Shown: one piece after another, positions 34,007-42,088 of the stretch
Layout of the letters: each line of letters begins with the position of its first letter
Position numbering within the stretch: the stretch's first letter is position 1
Program-made: the position numbers and the translations under genes
Source of the DNA: an uncultured Dehalococcoidia bacterium
GTDB taxonomy: Bacteria > Chloroflexota > Dehalococcoidia > Lucifugimonadales > GCA-2712585
DNA length: 64,000 nt
Direction of reading: 5' to 3'
Assembly: GCA_958295715.1 (NCBI GenBank)
Contig: OY282371.1
Coordinates: forward strand, 434,001-498,000
Notes under the pieces: model-generated
The model's database searches: none
The model's input: the letters and a program-made list of their open reading frames with translations, nothing else
What the model was told of the DNA's origin: nothing

Positions 34007-34371
34007 CTCTGCCATTCGAGGACTCCCTTCTTCCAAGCGTAGATGATGGCGAAGAAGAGGACGGCGAGGAATATCATCATGGCGTAGAAGGCGATGTTGT
34101 TTCCAATAAATACGACGGCCCAGGGGAACAGGAAGACCGCTTCCACGTCGAAGATGAGGAAGAGGATGGCGAAGATGTAGTAGCGGATGTTTATCTGGGA
34201 GAAGGCGTAGGGCGTGGGCGGGATGCCGCACTCGTAGGGGGTGCTCTTTATCTCGGAGGCGCGCTTGGAGGAGATGAGGAAGGACGCGGCGAACATGATG
34301 GCTATGGCCGCGAAGGCTATAACGCCCGCCAGCAGGAGGGATATCGAGTTTTGCGCCAGGATGTCCGGCAT
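34003..34371 (-). CDS. nuoA: NADH-quinone oxidoreductase subunit A
   Basis: A 122-residue, three-helix membrane subunit. It contains the conserved loop [11 protein letters not shown] and [15 protein letters not shown]. It is the first gene of the operon, 42 bases downstream of the predicted transcription start. Confidence 0.95.
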   Translation of the reverse strand: MPDILAQNSISLLLAGVIAFAAIAIMFAASFLISSKRASEIKSTPYECGIPPTPYAFSQINIRYYIFAILFLIFDVEAVFLFPWAVVFIGNNIAFYAMMIFLAVLFFAIIYAWKKGVLEWQR

Positions 34372-34420
34372 GTTTTCTCTTTAAGGCCTTTTCCCGCCGT
34401 TGTGGGAGCAGGGCACATAG

Positions 34421-34450
34421 ACTATAGCATTGGGGTTTGAATAGCGTCAA
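34421..34450 (-). promoter_or_regulatory. Promoter of the nuo operon
   Basis: On the minus strand, TTGACG (34450-34445), an 18-base spacer, and TATAGT (34426-34421). The leader to nuoA is short, about 40 bases. Confidence 0.6.
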
Positions 34451-34765
34451 CGCTGAACGCCCCGATTTTTGGCCGGCCGCCGCCCCCCAAGGCCCTTTGC
34501 CCGCCTGCCCGTTCCCCGGCCCGCCTTCATGTTGCCCGGTTTGATTGCGGGGGAACCGGGGCGCCACAAGCCGCCGAGGGTCCGTTAGAATGCTGGGAGC
34601 CGTATTCGGATATTCTAATTCCCAGTTTTGAGCTGGGGGGGGTAGACGGACTAAAATGTCTCTTGTACAATGGCATACATATAGTAGAATCGCTGTTCTG
34701 CTCATCGGTTCTGCTAATTGGAGGTAGTGACTTATAAGTCGTCTAGGAAACTAAGGAGAAGGTGA
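34451..34765. other. Intergenic boundary of the restriction-modification island
   Basis: Composition changes from GC-rich to AT-rich near 34600. A possible plus-strand promoter for the methyltransferase is TTGTAC (34663-34668), 16 bases, TAGAAT (34685-34690). AAGGAGAAGG precedes the gene. Nothing else is seen. Confidence 0.4.
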
Positions 34766-35620
34766 ATGAAAGAACAGGCTGCGCTCTATTTCACGATGCA
34801 ACCTCCTAGTTTTGATGTGATAAGTGACGAATGGACTAACGAAGTTCATATCGGGGATTGCTTAGAAATAATGAGGGCTATGCCCTCGGAGTCCGTTGAC
34901 CTTATTGTAACTTCACCGCCGTATGCTGATGCCCGCCGCCATACTTACGGTGGCGTTTCTCCTGAGAAATATGTTGAGTGGTTCACCGAGCGAGCCGAGG
35001 AAATGATCCGACTATTAAAGCCATCAGGTTCATTCGTGCTTAATATCAAGGAAAAGGCGGTTGATGGTCAGCGCCATACTTACGTTTTGGACTTGATACT
35101 GTCTTTGAATCGCGAGGTGGGGTTTCGGTGGATAGAGGAGTATATTTGGCACAAGACTACGGCAGCCCCAGGCAAATGGAAATATAGATTCAGAGATTCG
35201 TGGGAGCGGATTCTGCATTTTAGTAAAACTCCCAACTTGAAAATGCGGCAAGATGCGGTGAAAGTTCCCATAGGAAATTGGACACGCGCTAGACTGCGCA
35301 ATATGAGCGATAATGACCGCACCCGGCAACAGTCAAGTACGAATTCTAGGATAGGGCGACGAATATCCGCATGGGAGGGTAAAGACATGGTTTACCCCTC
35401 CAATGTATTACACCGGTCTCCAGTAGCCCACAACACGGGTCATAGCGCTGCCTTCCCTGAATGGTTGCCGGAATTCTTTATCAATCTCTTCACCGATGAA
35501 GGAGATGTGGTTTTGGACCCCTTTTCGGGTAGCGGCACTACATTTCGAGTAGCATCTCGGTTGGGGCGTGTGCCTATTGGGATTGAAATCAACCCAGAGT
35601 ACGTGCAATGTCGAAGTTAA
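34766..35620 (+). CDS. DNA methyltransferase (amino-group, TSPPY type)
   Basis: A site-specific N4-cytosine or N6-adenine methyltransferase, 284 residues. Catalytic motif IV is DLIVTSPPYADAR (about 47-59), and the AdoMet motif I is DPFSGSGTT near the C-terminus, so the motif order is IV before I (beta class). The central target-recognition part has GKWKYRFRDSWERILHFSK. It ends abruptly as IEINPEYVQCRS and overlaps the next gene by 13 bases. Paired with the adjacent nuclease it should protect the same site. Codon use is AT-richer than that of the flanking genes. Confidence 0.9.
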   Translation: MKEQAALYFTMQPPSFDVISDEWTNEVHIGDCLEIMRAMPSESVDLIVTSPPYADARRHTYGGVSPEKYVEWFTERAEEMIRLLKPSGSFVLNIKEKAVDGQRHTYVLDLILSLNREVGFRWIEEYIWHKTTAAPGKWKYRFRDSWERILHFSKTPNLKMRQDAVKVPIGNWTRARLRNMSDNDRTRQQSSTNSRIGRRISAWEGKDMVYPSNVLHRSPVAHNTGHSAAFPEWLPEFFINLFTDEGDVVLDPFSGSGTTFRVASRLGRVPIGIEINPEYVQCRS

Positions 35621-36264
35621 ATTGGATTACAGACAAGGTTCTGGATGCTGCTATAGCCAAGTTCCGTTTGGCTGCCGATAATGCTGTTAAGAAGGCGGAA
35701 CAGCGGCAACAACGCAATGTTATTGACCCCTTCTTTTCTTTGCTTATAGCCTCCACCCTAGAGCTTGATGAAGCCAAAGATTTAGTCCAATGGCAGGCAA
35801 CGAACTCTGCATTAAACGGAATGGCTAACGCTCTTGGCCATTTTCACCAAGAGGTTCTTTCCGGTGTTGAAGGATGGGTGAATCACGATGCGGGTTACGA
35901 TTTGGAGTGTAAAGATAGGCAGATTTTGGCTGAGGTCAAGAATAAACATAACACTATGAACGCCAGCACTAAGGATAAAGCTGTTAATGACCTTGATGCT
36001 TTTATTCGGAATAAGGGACGTGGTTGGACTGGATATCTAGTGATTGTGGTGCCAAAGAAACCAGAGCGGTACAAAACTCACGTAGCCAGTAGTCGTTCTC
36101 TGTATGAGATTGACGGCGCATCGTTCTATGATGATGTGACAGGTCATCCCAATGCATTGCATGACTTATTTGATGTCCTGTGTAACGAATTAACTACATC
36201 GGACAACATCGCTGCATATTGCCAACAGATAATGAAGAATAGCATTCCCGCCCGTATTCCCTGA
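35608..36264 (+). CDS. Type II restriction endonuclease, Eco47II-like
   Basis: A 218-residue protein matching the Eco47II restriction endonuclease family in layout: NVIDPFFSLLIAST near 35-50, then HFHQEVLSGVEGWVNHDAGYDLEC and ILAEVKNKHNTMNAS, where D, E and K form a PD-(D/E)xK-type centre. Eco47II recognises GGNCC; whether this enzyme does is an inference from family. It overlaps the methyltransferase, as expected for a coupled pair. Confidence 0.8.
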   Translation: MSKLNWITDKVLDAAIAKFRLAADNAVKKAEQRQQRNVIDPFFSLLIASTLELDEAKDLVQWQATNSALNGMANALGHFHQEVLSGVEGWVNHDAGYDLECKDRQILAEVKNKHNTMNASTKDKAVNDLDAFIRNKGRGWTGYLVIVVPKKPERYKTHVASSRSLYEIDGASFYDDVTGHPNALHDLFDVLCNELTTSDNIAAYCQQIMKNSIPARIP

Positions 36265-36297
36265 CGTTATAAAGTTTAATTGTTTAGGCTCTAACTC

Positions 36298-36358
36298 AAC
36301 GGCCACCAGGGTGGGGCGGCGCGGAGGGCCAGGTGGCGGAAGATGCCGGGGTGGGCGT
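36298..36358. repeat. 61-bp direct repeat, copy 1 (duplicated thyX 3' end)
   Basis: This stretch (beginning AACGGCCACCAGGGTGGGGC and ending GGGTGGGCGT) matches 37271-37331 at 59 of 61 positions. There it encodes the last residues of thyX on the minus strand. Here the minus frame reads ...FRHLALRAAPPWWPLS and stops, so it is an isolated thyX tail. Confidence 0.95.
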
Positions 36359-36524
36359 GAGCGCTGAGTACGTTGAACTAAGTCAACGGCGAATCCAGAA
36401 GATGCAGGTTCGCCTACCGCTGCTTGTCGAACAAAAAACGTCTTATTCCGCACCGTCTGTGGGTGAAGGGGTGAATCATAATGGAGCCGTTGAATCTCAC
36501 GGCAGTTCAAGAGTACGTCAATGA
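36359..36524 (+). pseudogene. C-terminal fragment of a second DNA methyltransferase
   Basis: The frame reads VSAEYVELSQRRIQKMQ, then VRLPLLVEQKTS and a tail. It has the typical C-terminal pattern of beta-class methyltransferases (I.xEYvelaxkRI). No catalytic motifs exist upstream, because the sequence before it is the thyX tail duplication. It overlaps the start of the PmeII-like nuclease, as a cognate methyltransferase gene would. It is read as the stump of the lost methyltransferase partner. Confidence 0.65.
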
Positions 36525-37236
36525 AAACATAGTAGATTTCCATGAAAAGCGACGTAATAGCCTTGAACGGCTTAAGCTATCCCAAATCTTAAGGAAAAAC
36601 GCCTACCTATACAGGGCGAAGAATCTGGTGACCGCCGCGGGGTACGTAGAAGCGTCTCTTAACGCATTTTTGTCATCCTCCGAAGAAGAGTTATTTGGCA
36701 GATTTCTTGAAGGACTTGCGGTATTCGTAGCCCAACAAACCTCAAGAGGTCACAAGTCAACGGCTGAAGGAGTTGACCTTGAGTTCTTCAATAAAGGCAT
36801 TCACTACGTTGTGTCTGTAAAGTCGGGAACGAGATGGGGCAATAGTTCTCAGCACAACACGCTTGAGCAGAATTTGAAAGACGCGGTGAGAAGGGTCAAG
36901 CAGTATAATCAAGCTCTTAATGTCCAATCGGTATTAGGGATATGTTACGGCAAGACTCGCACAGTCCATACTCGCAGAGGGTACTTAAAAGTGGTCGGAC
37001 AGAACTTTTGGTATCTGGTCAGTGAAAGTAAGAGCTTGTATACGGATATCATTAAACCGCTTGAATATAAGGCACACGAGCATAACGAAAGGTTTCTTGT
37101 AGAAAAGGTAAGAATAACCAATATCCTTACCAAGGCGTTTATAGATACTTACTGTGACCAGTTAGGCGCGATTGACTGGAAGAAAATTGTTCGGTTCACC
37201 TGTGGCAACTACGACATGGACAAGTTTCTGCCGTAG
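36481..37236 (+). CDS. Type II restriction endonuclease, PmeII-like
   Basis: A 251-residue protein resembling the PmeII family. The start MEPLNLTAVQEYVNENIVDFHEKRRNSLERLKL is followed by KNAYLYRAKNLVTAA, GVDLEFFNKGIHYVVSVKSGTRWGNSSQ (catalytic D..VK core), CYGKTRTVHTRRGYLKVVGQNFWYLVSE, and ends CGNYDMDKFLP. Only a methyltransferase fragment precedes it, so protection must come from elsewhere or the nuclease is inactive. AT-rich codon use marks it as acquired. Confidence 0.75.
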   Translation: MEPLNLTAVQEYVNENIVDFHEKRRNSLERLKLSQILRKNAYLYRAKNLVTAAGYVEASLNAFLSSSEEELFGRFLEGLAVFVAQQTSRGHKSTAEGVDLEFFNKGIHYVVSVKSGTRWGNSSQHNTLEQNLKDAVRRVKQYNQALNVQSVLGICYGKTRTVHTRRGYLKVVGQNFWYLVSESKSLYTDIIKPLEYKAHEHNERFLVEKVRITNILTKAFIDTYCDQLGAIDWKKIVRFTCGNYDMDKFLP

Positions 37237-37266
37237 CAGCCGCCGTAGGCTATCGACTCTAGCTCC

Positions 37267-38688
37267 CTAGAACGGCCACCAGGGTGGGGCGGTGCGGAGG
37301 GCGAGGTGGCGGAAGATGCCGGGGTGGGCGTTTACGGCCAGGCGCAGGGCCTCGTCCATAACCTGTCGTATGGAGAAGTGGGCCTGGGTTTGCGTCCTCA
37401 GCTTGAAGAGGTGGAAGCACTGGCGGGCGTTGAGCCGGGTTAGGACCCGCCGCTTGTGGGCGTGGGTCGCCAGGTAGGGCGCCAAGTCGGGGGCGGCGTC
37501 GCGGAACTTCCAAAAAGCCTCTTCGGACCGGGCGACAGCGTCGTTGAACGTCCCCTGGAGGCCGGCCTCCTCAATGAGGGGCGGCGTGAGGACCCCGTGG
37601 GCCACGGTTAGGGGCTGGGGCACGTAGCTTTGCATCCGGTGCCGCTTGAACTCCCGGTAGGCCCCGTAGTCCATGACGAACTCGAAGGTGTAGTCGACCA
37701 GTTCAAGCTCTCTGGGGGGCGGGTCGTGGGGGCCGAGGCCCCTTAGGCAATCGGCGATGAGCTTCCCCTGGTCATCCGGCGTCATGGCGTCGATGGCGCG
37801 GCGCACGTCTTCGTAGGCGGCGGCGGCGTTCCGGTAGGCCAGGGCCGCGGCCAGCCGCGCCTCGGCGTCGGGGTCGTGGTGGACCAGCCGGGCGGTTATT
37901 CCCTCCGGGGCGTCGCCGGCGCTGACGCTTTCGGCCCACCGCTCTTGAGCCTGGCGGGTGGAGGCCAGATAGTCGCTGGCGTTGGCGTACTTGATGAGGG
38001 TTGGCGTGATTCGCCGTCCCTGAGCCTTCAGGTCGTCGCCCAAGTCCCGCTCCTCGGCCAGCGGGGAGGACAGCAGCTTGGTTATGGCGTGCTCCATGCT
38101 GCGGGCGTTCATGGTGACGCCCACGTTGGTGAGGGTGGCGGCGGGCAGGATGAAGCGGCAGGTGTCGATGGCCTCCCGCCGGAGGCGCAGTTTGTAGGCG
38201 CCGGCCCGCTCCTTTTCCCGCCGGGGCCGGGCGGCGCGGAGATGGGCGGTGAGTCCCTCCACCATCTCCTCATAGGCGGCGAAGAGATGGTCGCAGGTGT
38301 CGGAGTAGAGGGCCTTCAGGCGGGGGTCGTTGTCTAGCTCCCGCGGGGTGTGGAAGCACCCGCTCCGGAGGACCTGGAAGCGGGAGGACTTTTCGGTGTA
38401 GGAGGCCAGGCGGTTGTCTTCCAGCGTGTCGCAGGCGAGGCGGGAGAGGTTTTCGACGGCCAGGTGGAGGATGGCGTGCTCGGCGACGGAGGCGTGGCCG
38501 TATCCGAGGACCCAGCGTTCGTGGAAGTCGGCGGCCTTTTCCTGGGTTACCTGATTGGCTATCTCGTCGAAGGGTTCGGGACGCCGGGAGGTCATGGCGA
38601 AGACGACGGCCAACTGCTCCTCGGTTAAGTCCCGAGGGCTGAGGGGGTAGACGCGTCTGGGGAAGGGGAGCGCCGGGGTTGGGGGCAC
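37267..38688 (-). CDS. thyX: Two-domain FAD-dependent thymidylate synthase (ThyX)
   Basis: ThyX makes dTMP from dUMP using methylenetetrahydrofolate and FAD. About 473 residues hold two ThyX domains, about twice the usual ~220-260. The second has the intact signature KRHRMQSYVPQPL (RHRxxS), while the first has the matching segment EDNRLASYTEKSSRF, with RHR degenerated. GTG at 38688, preceded by GCGAGG, is preferred; the frame also opens from TTG at 38718. Its last 61 bases are duplicated at 36298-36358 across the PmeII cassette. Confidence 0.88.
   Translation of the reverse strand: MPPTPALPFPRRVYPLSPRDLTEEQLAVVFAMTSRRPEPFDEIANQVTQEKAADFHERWVLGYGHASVAEHAILHLAVENLSRLACDTLEDNRLASYTEKSSRFQVLRSGCFHTPRELDNDPRLKALYSDTCDHLFAAYEEMVEGLTAHLRAARPRREKERAGAYKLRLRREAIDTCRFILPAATLTNVGVTMNARSMEHAITKLLSSPLAEERDLGDDLKAQGRRITPTLIKYANASDYLASTRQAQERWAESVSAGDAPEGITARLVHHDPDAEARLAAALAYRNAAAAYEDVRRAIDAMTPDDQGKLIADCLRGLGPHDPPPRELELVDYTFEFVMDYGAYREFKRHRMQSYVPQPLTVAHGVLTPPLIEEAGLQGTFNDAVARSEEAFWKFRDAAPDLAPYLATHAHKRRVLTRLNARQCFHLFKLRTQTQAHFSIRQVMDEALRLAVNAHPGIFRHLALRTAPPWWPF
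37271..37331. repeat. 61-bp direct repeat, copy 2 (native thyX 3' end)
   Basis: Partner of 36298-36358, with two mismatches. Here it encodes the last residues of thyX, ending PPWWPF. The two copies bracket the methyltransferase stump and the PmeII-like gene. Confidence 0.95.
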
Positions 38689-38718
38689 GTGGGCCTCGCG
38701 TGGTGAAAGGTGGGGCAA

Positions 38719-39037
38719 TAGTACACTGGCGCGGGTGCTCTGTCACATCGGAGTTGAGGGATGGGTTCCCGCCCCCCCCCTCCGTCATTCCCGCGTAGGC
38801 GGGAAGGGCGCGTGCGCCCCCTTAGTTTTGAAGAGGGCTGGTTCCGCGTTGGGGCCTTCCTGGATTCCCGCCTGCGCGGGAATGACGAAAGGGAAAAAGC
38901 GGGAAGGGTGGAAAAGAGGGGGCGTCCTTGTGCGGTTGGCTCGGCGCAACGGCGGTAAGGAAGATGGGTTCCCGCCTTCGCGGGAATGACGAAAAAGAGG
39001 CGCGGGAATGACGGATAGAAAAAACGGGAAGGGCGGG
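38719..39037. repeat. Repeat-filled spacer with one class B element
   Basis: A class B element lies at 38783-38887 in inverted orientation: palindrome, GGGAAGGGCGCGTGCGCCC, TTAGTTTTGAAGAG, GGTTCCGCGTTGGGGCC, palindrome. A further palindrome GGGTTCCCGCCTTCGCGGGAATGACG is near 38965-38991. No gene is seen. Confidence 0.75.
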
Positions 39038-40009
39038 TTAGAGGAGGGACGAGGGGCGTTCCAGCAGCTTCTTCACGTCGTGGAGGAACTGTGCGCCGCC
39101 GGCCCCGTCGATGACCCGGTGGTCGATGGAGAGGGTGGCCTTCATCAGGCGCGCGATGGTTATCTCGCCGCCCTTCACGGCGGGCTTCTCCTTCACGGAG
39201 CCGACGGCCAGGACCGCGGCGTTGGGCGGGTAGATGATGGCCGTGAAGCTGTCCACGTCGTACATCCCCAGGTTGCTGATGGCGAAGGTGCAGCCGGTGT
39301 ACTCGCTGGGCTTCAGGGCGCCGCCGTGGGCGCGCTCTATGAGGGCCTTGCTGGTCTGGGCTATGTTCACCAAGTCCCTGTCTTGGCAGTCGGTTATGGC
39401 GGGAATGATGAGGCCCTGGTTGACGGCCACCGCGACGCCGATGTTGACGTGGGGGCTGTGGACCAGGTGGTAGTCGTGGAAGTAGGCGTTGAAGATGGGA
39501 TGTTTCTTGATGGCGAGGGCGCAGGCCTTGATTATCATGTCGTTGACGCTGACCCGGACGCCGGCGGGGAGGGTCTCGCTGAGTTCCCGCCTGAACCTGA
39601 CGGCCTCGGTCATGTCTATCTCGCTGATGACGTAGAAGTGGGGGGCCTCCCGCTTGCTCCGGGAGGTGCGGGCGGCGATGAGGCTGCGCATCCGGTTGAG
39701 GGGGACCCGCTCTTCGCCGGTGGGAGGCGGGGCGGGGGGTTGCAGGGTTTCGAGGTTGGGCAGGGCCTCATCCGGCGCGGCGATGAGGGCCAGGGCCGAC
39801 CCGGCGGGAAGGGTGGCTCCCTCCGCGGCTAGGAGCTTCACGAGGGATCCGGCGGCCGGAGCCTCCACCTCAACGATGGCCTTGTCGGTCTCGATTTCCG
39901 CGATGACCTCGCCCGGGGTCACGGGGCTGCCCTCCGTCTTGAGCCACCGGACGAGGACGCCTTCATGGGCGTCTGGCCCCATTCGCGGCATTTCAACGGC
40001 AACGGCCAA
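39038..40009 (-). CDS. 2-oxoacid dehydrogenase E2 (dihydrolipoyl acyltransferase), short form
   Basis: Transfers the acyl group from E1-bound lipoyl to CoA. Residues 1-80 are a lipoyl domain with the lipoylated lysine in EIETDKAIVEVEA. After a short proline-rich linker the catalytic domain runs from about 105 to the end, with SIDHRVIDGAGGAQFL (HxxxDG). The peripheral subunit-binding domain usually found between them is missing, which explains the 323-residue length. TTG at 40009 follows AGGAGGACGCC. E3 is directly upstream; the E1 genes are not in the window. Confidence 0.9.
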   Translation of the reverse strand: MAVAVEMPRMGPDAHEGVLVRWLKTEGSPVTPGEVIAEIETDKAIVEVEAPAAGSLVKLLAAEGATLPAGSALALIAAPDEALPNLETLQPPAPPPTGEERVPLNRMRSLIAARTSRSKREAPHFYVISEIDMTEAVRFRRELSETLPAGVRVSVNDMIIKACALAIKKHPIFNAYFHDYHLVHSPHVNIGVAVAVNQGLIIPAITDCQDRDLVNIAQTSKALIERAHGGALKPSEYTGCTFAISNLGMYDVDSFTAIIYPPNAAVLAVGSVKEKPAVKGGEITIARLMKATLSIDHRVIDGAGGAQFLHDVKKLLERPSSLL

Positions 40010-40069
40010 GGCGTCCTCCTAGGCGTGGGTTGGCGGCGGCCCCGGGCGGGGCTGAAGGCTCAAGGGGGG

Positions 40070-41461
40070 TTAGATGTGGATGGCCTCGCCCTGGGCGTCT
40101 AAGGCGGCCTCCTTCAGGGCTTCCGAGAGGGTTGGATGGGCGTGGACCATGCGGCCCATCTCCGTTACGCCGCCCTCCAGCATCCGGGTCATGGAGAGTT
40201 CGGGCAGTAGTTCGGTGACGTCGGAGCCTATCATGTGGACGCCGAGGATTTCGCCGTAGGCGGCGTCGGTGACCAGCTTCACCAGTCCCTCGGTGTCGCC
40301 CATGGCGGTGGCCTTCCCGTTGGCCTGGTATGGGAACCTTCCCACCTTCACGTCGTGGCCCCGCTCGTTGGCCTGGGCCTCGGTGAGGCCGAAGCCGGCC
40401 ACCTGGGGGCTGGAGTAGATGGCCTTGGGCACGTCGAGGTAGTTGAGGGGCTCCGGGTTCCGCCCGGCGATGGCCTCCACCACGTGAACGGCCTGGGCGG
40501 AGGCGACGTGGGCCAGGAGCAGCTTGCCGGTTACGTCCCCGATGGCGTAGACGCCCGGCGCGGAGGTGGCCATGCCGTCGTCTACGGGGATGAACCCGGA
40601 GGCGGGCCTTATGCCGATGGCCTCTAGGCCGATGCCCTCCACGTTGCCCAGCACTCCGACGGCCACCAGGGTCTTGTCGCAGTGTATCTCCACGTCCTCG
40701 GCGGCCTGCTCGACCTGAAGGGCGGGGCCGAGGTGATACCGGGTTACTCCGACTATCTCCGAGCCTGTCATTATTTTGATGCCGCGTTTGGAGAAGGAGC
40801 GCTCCAGCCGGCGGCTGATCTCCTCGTCCTCGTAGGGCAGGAGGCGCGGGAGCGTTTCCACCATGGTGACTTGGACGCCGTAAGCGCTGTATATGGATGC
40901 GAACTCGACGCCGACGGGCCCGCCGCCCACGATGACCACCGAGGATGGAAGCGTGGTCTGCTCAAGGGCTTGGCGGCTGGTGATGACAAAGTTGCCGTCG
41001 ATGGGCAGCGAGGGGATGGACTTGGGCCGGGCGCCGGTGGCTATGATGACGTTCTTGGCGTTTATCAACTGGTCGCTTGGCCGCACGTGAAGGGTTTGGG
41101 GGCTGACGAACCGGGCCGTTCCCTTGAACTGGTCCACGCCGTTTTTGCGCAGCAGGTATTCGACGCCCTTGACCATTTTGGCGACCACGTTGCGGCTGCG
41201 CCGTATGGCTTTGGGGTAGCTTATGGTGAGGTTGTCGAAGGAGACGCCGAATTCGTTGGCGCGCTTGAAGAGGCTGACTATCTCGGCGTTGCGCAGGAGG
41301 GCCTTGCTGGGGATGCATCCCCAGTTCAGGCAGAGGCCGCCCAGTTCGTCCCGCTCAATGATGGCGGTCTTGAGTCCCAGCTGCCCGGCTCGGATGGCTG
41401 CTACGTAGCCTCCCGGCCCTGCGCCAATAATGGCTACGTCGTACGCGGTGGGGGATGTCAA
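40070..41461 (-). CDS. lpdA: Dihydrolipoyl dehydrogenase (E3)
   Basis: A flavoprotein that reoxidises dihydrolipoyl groups with NAD. It has 463 residues: FAD motif DVAIIGAGPGGYVAAIRAGQLG, redox disulfide GGLCLNWGCIPSKAL, NAD motif VVIVGGGPVGVEFA, and the C-terminal catalytic VHAHPTLSEALKEA. TTG at 41461 is supported by AGGAGGAAC upstream. It is co-directional with E2, 60 bases apart. Confidence 0.95.
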   Translation of the reverse strand: MTSPTAYDVAIIGAGPGGYVAAIRAGQLGLKTAIIERDELGGLCLNWGCIPSKALLRNAEIVSLFKRANEFGVSFDNLTISYPKAIRRSRNVVAKMVKGVEYLLRKNGVDQFKGTARFVSPQTLHVRPSDQLINAKNVIIATGARPKSIPSLPIDGNFVITSRQALEQTTLPSSVVIVGGGPVGVEFASIYSAYGVQVTMVETLPRLLPYEDEEISRRLERSFSKRGIKIMTGSEIVGVTRYHLGPALQVEQAAEDVEIHCDKTLVAVGVLGNVEGIGLEAIGIRPASGFIPVDDGMATSAPGVYAIGDVTGKLLLAHVASAQAVHVVEAIAGRNPEPLNYLDVPKAIYSSPQVAGFGLTEAQANERGHDVKVGRFPYQANGKATAMGDTEGLVKLVTDAAYGEILGVHMIGSDVTELLPELSMTRMLEGGVTEMGRMVHAHPTLSEALKEAALDAQGEAIHI

Positions 41462-41598
41462 CGCGGTAGGTTCCTCCTGTGGGATTTGCCTGGGCGGTGG
41501 TGGGATTATACAGTTGGAAGGGCGCGGGCTTCAAGCACGGCGGCGTGAATGCCGGGGGAAACCGCCGCCCGGGGCCTCCGCCCAGGGCCGCCGCCGCC

Positions 41599-41910
41599 CT
41601 AGACCTGCGCGGTCTCTTTGGCCCTGGTCTTTACGGCGAAGTCGAAGCCCAAGGCCCTGGCGATGCGCAGCACGGTGGCGAAGCCGGGCTTGGCGTCTTC
41701 GGACAGGGCGTCGTAGAGGGCCTTGCGGGTGATGCCGGCGTCTTTGGCCACGCGAGTCATGTTGACCTTCCGGGCCTTGGCGATGCTTCGCAGGGCGGAG
41801 CGTATCAAACGCCCGTCGCCGTCATCCTCGGCTACGGAGGCTTCAAGGAATTTGCGGGCGGCTTCATGGGTGGGCAGATAAGGCTTCCATTCAGTATAGG
41901 TCTCGGGCAT
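41599..41910 (-). CDS. HTH antitoxin of the addiction-module antidote family, no toxin partner
   Basis: A 103-residue protein. The C-terminal helix-turn-helix is RVAKDAGITRKALYDALSEDAKPGFATVLRIARALG (about 53-88), typical of HigA-like antidotes of the TIGR02684 type. The N-terminal part contains EAARKFLEASVAEDDGDGRLIRSALRSIAKARKV. The usual HigB-like toxin would lie immediately upstream, but that space holds only a promoter and operator. It is probably an orphan autoregulated repressor. Confidence 0.82.
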   Translation of the reverse strand: MPETYTEWKPYLPTHEAARKFLEASVAEDDGDGRLIRSALRSIAKARKVNMTRVAKDAGITRKALYDALSEDAKPGFATVLRIARALGFDFAVKTRAKETAQV

Positions 41911-41948
41911 AGTTTACCCCCTTTCCCCAGCCAATTGCCTTACCGTTA

Positions 41949-41977
41949 ATTGTATAGATTTCTATACAGCTTATCAA
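41949..41977 (-). promoter_or_regulatory. Promoter with embedded palindromic operator of the antitoxin gene
   Basis: On the minus strand, TTGATA (41977-41972), 17 bases, TACAAT (41954-41949). The spacer region contains the perfect palindrome TGTATAGA-TT-TCTATACA (41951-41968), which would let a bound repressor block polymerase. It fits autoregulation by the HTH protein. Confidence 0.7.
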
Positions 41978-42021
41978 GGCTGCCGGCGGAGGCCCGCCGG
42001 GGCCGGCTGGGCTGTGGATGA

Positions 42022-42051
42022 TTGCGCCGCGCCGCCGGGGTGTGGTATTCT
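42022..42051 (+). promoter_or_regulatory. Probable promoter of tatA
   Basis: TTGCGC (42022-42027), 18 bases, TATTCT (42046-42051), ending 37 bases before the tatA start. Confidence 0.4.
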
Positions 42052-42088
42052 CCACCCATAAGAGGCCGGTTAGGAAAGGGGTAAGAAG

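Noticed and set aside
34007-34705. Long N-terminal extension of NuoB
   Set aside because: It covers nuoA and the operon promoter; the NuoB family starts near residue 230 of that frame, with ATGA coupling to nuoA.
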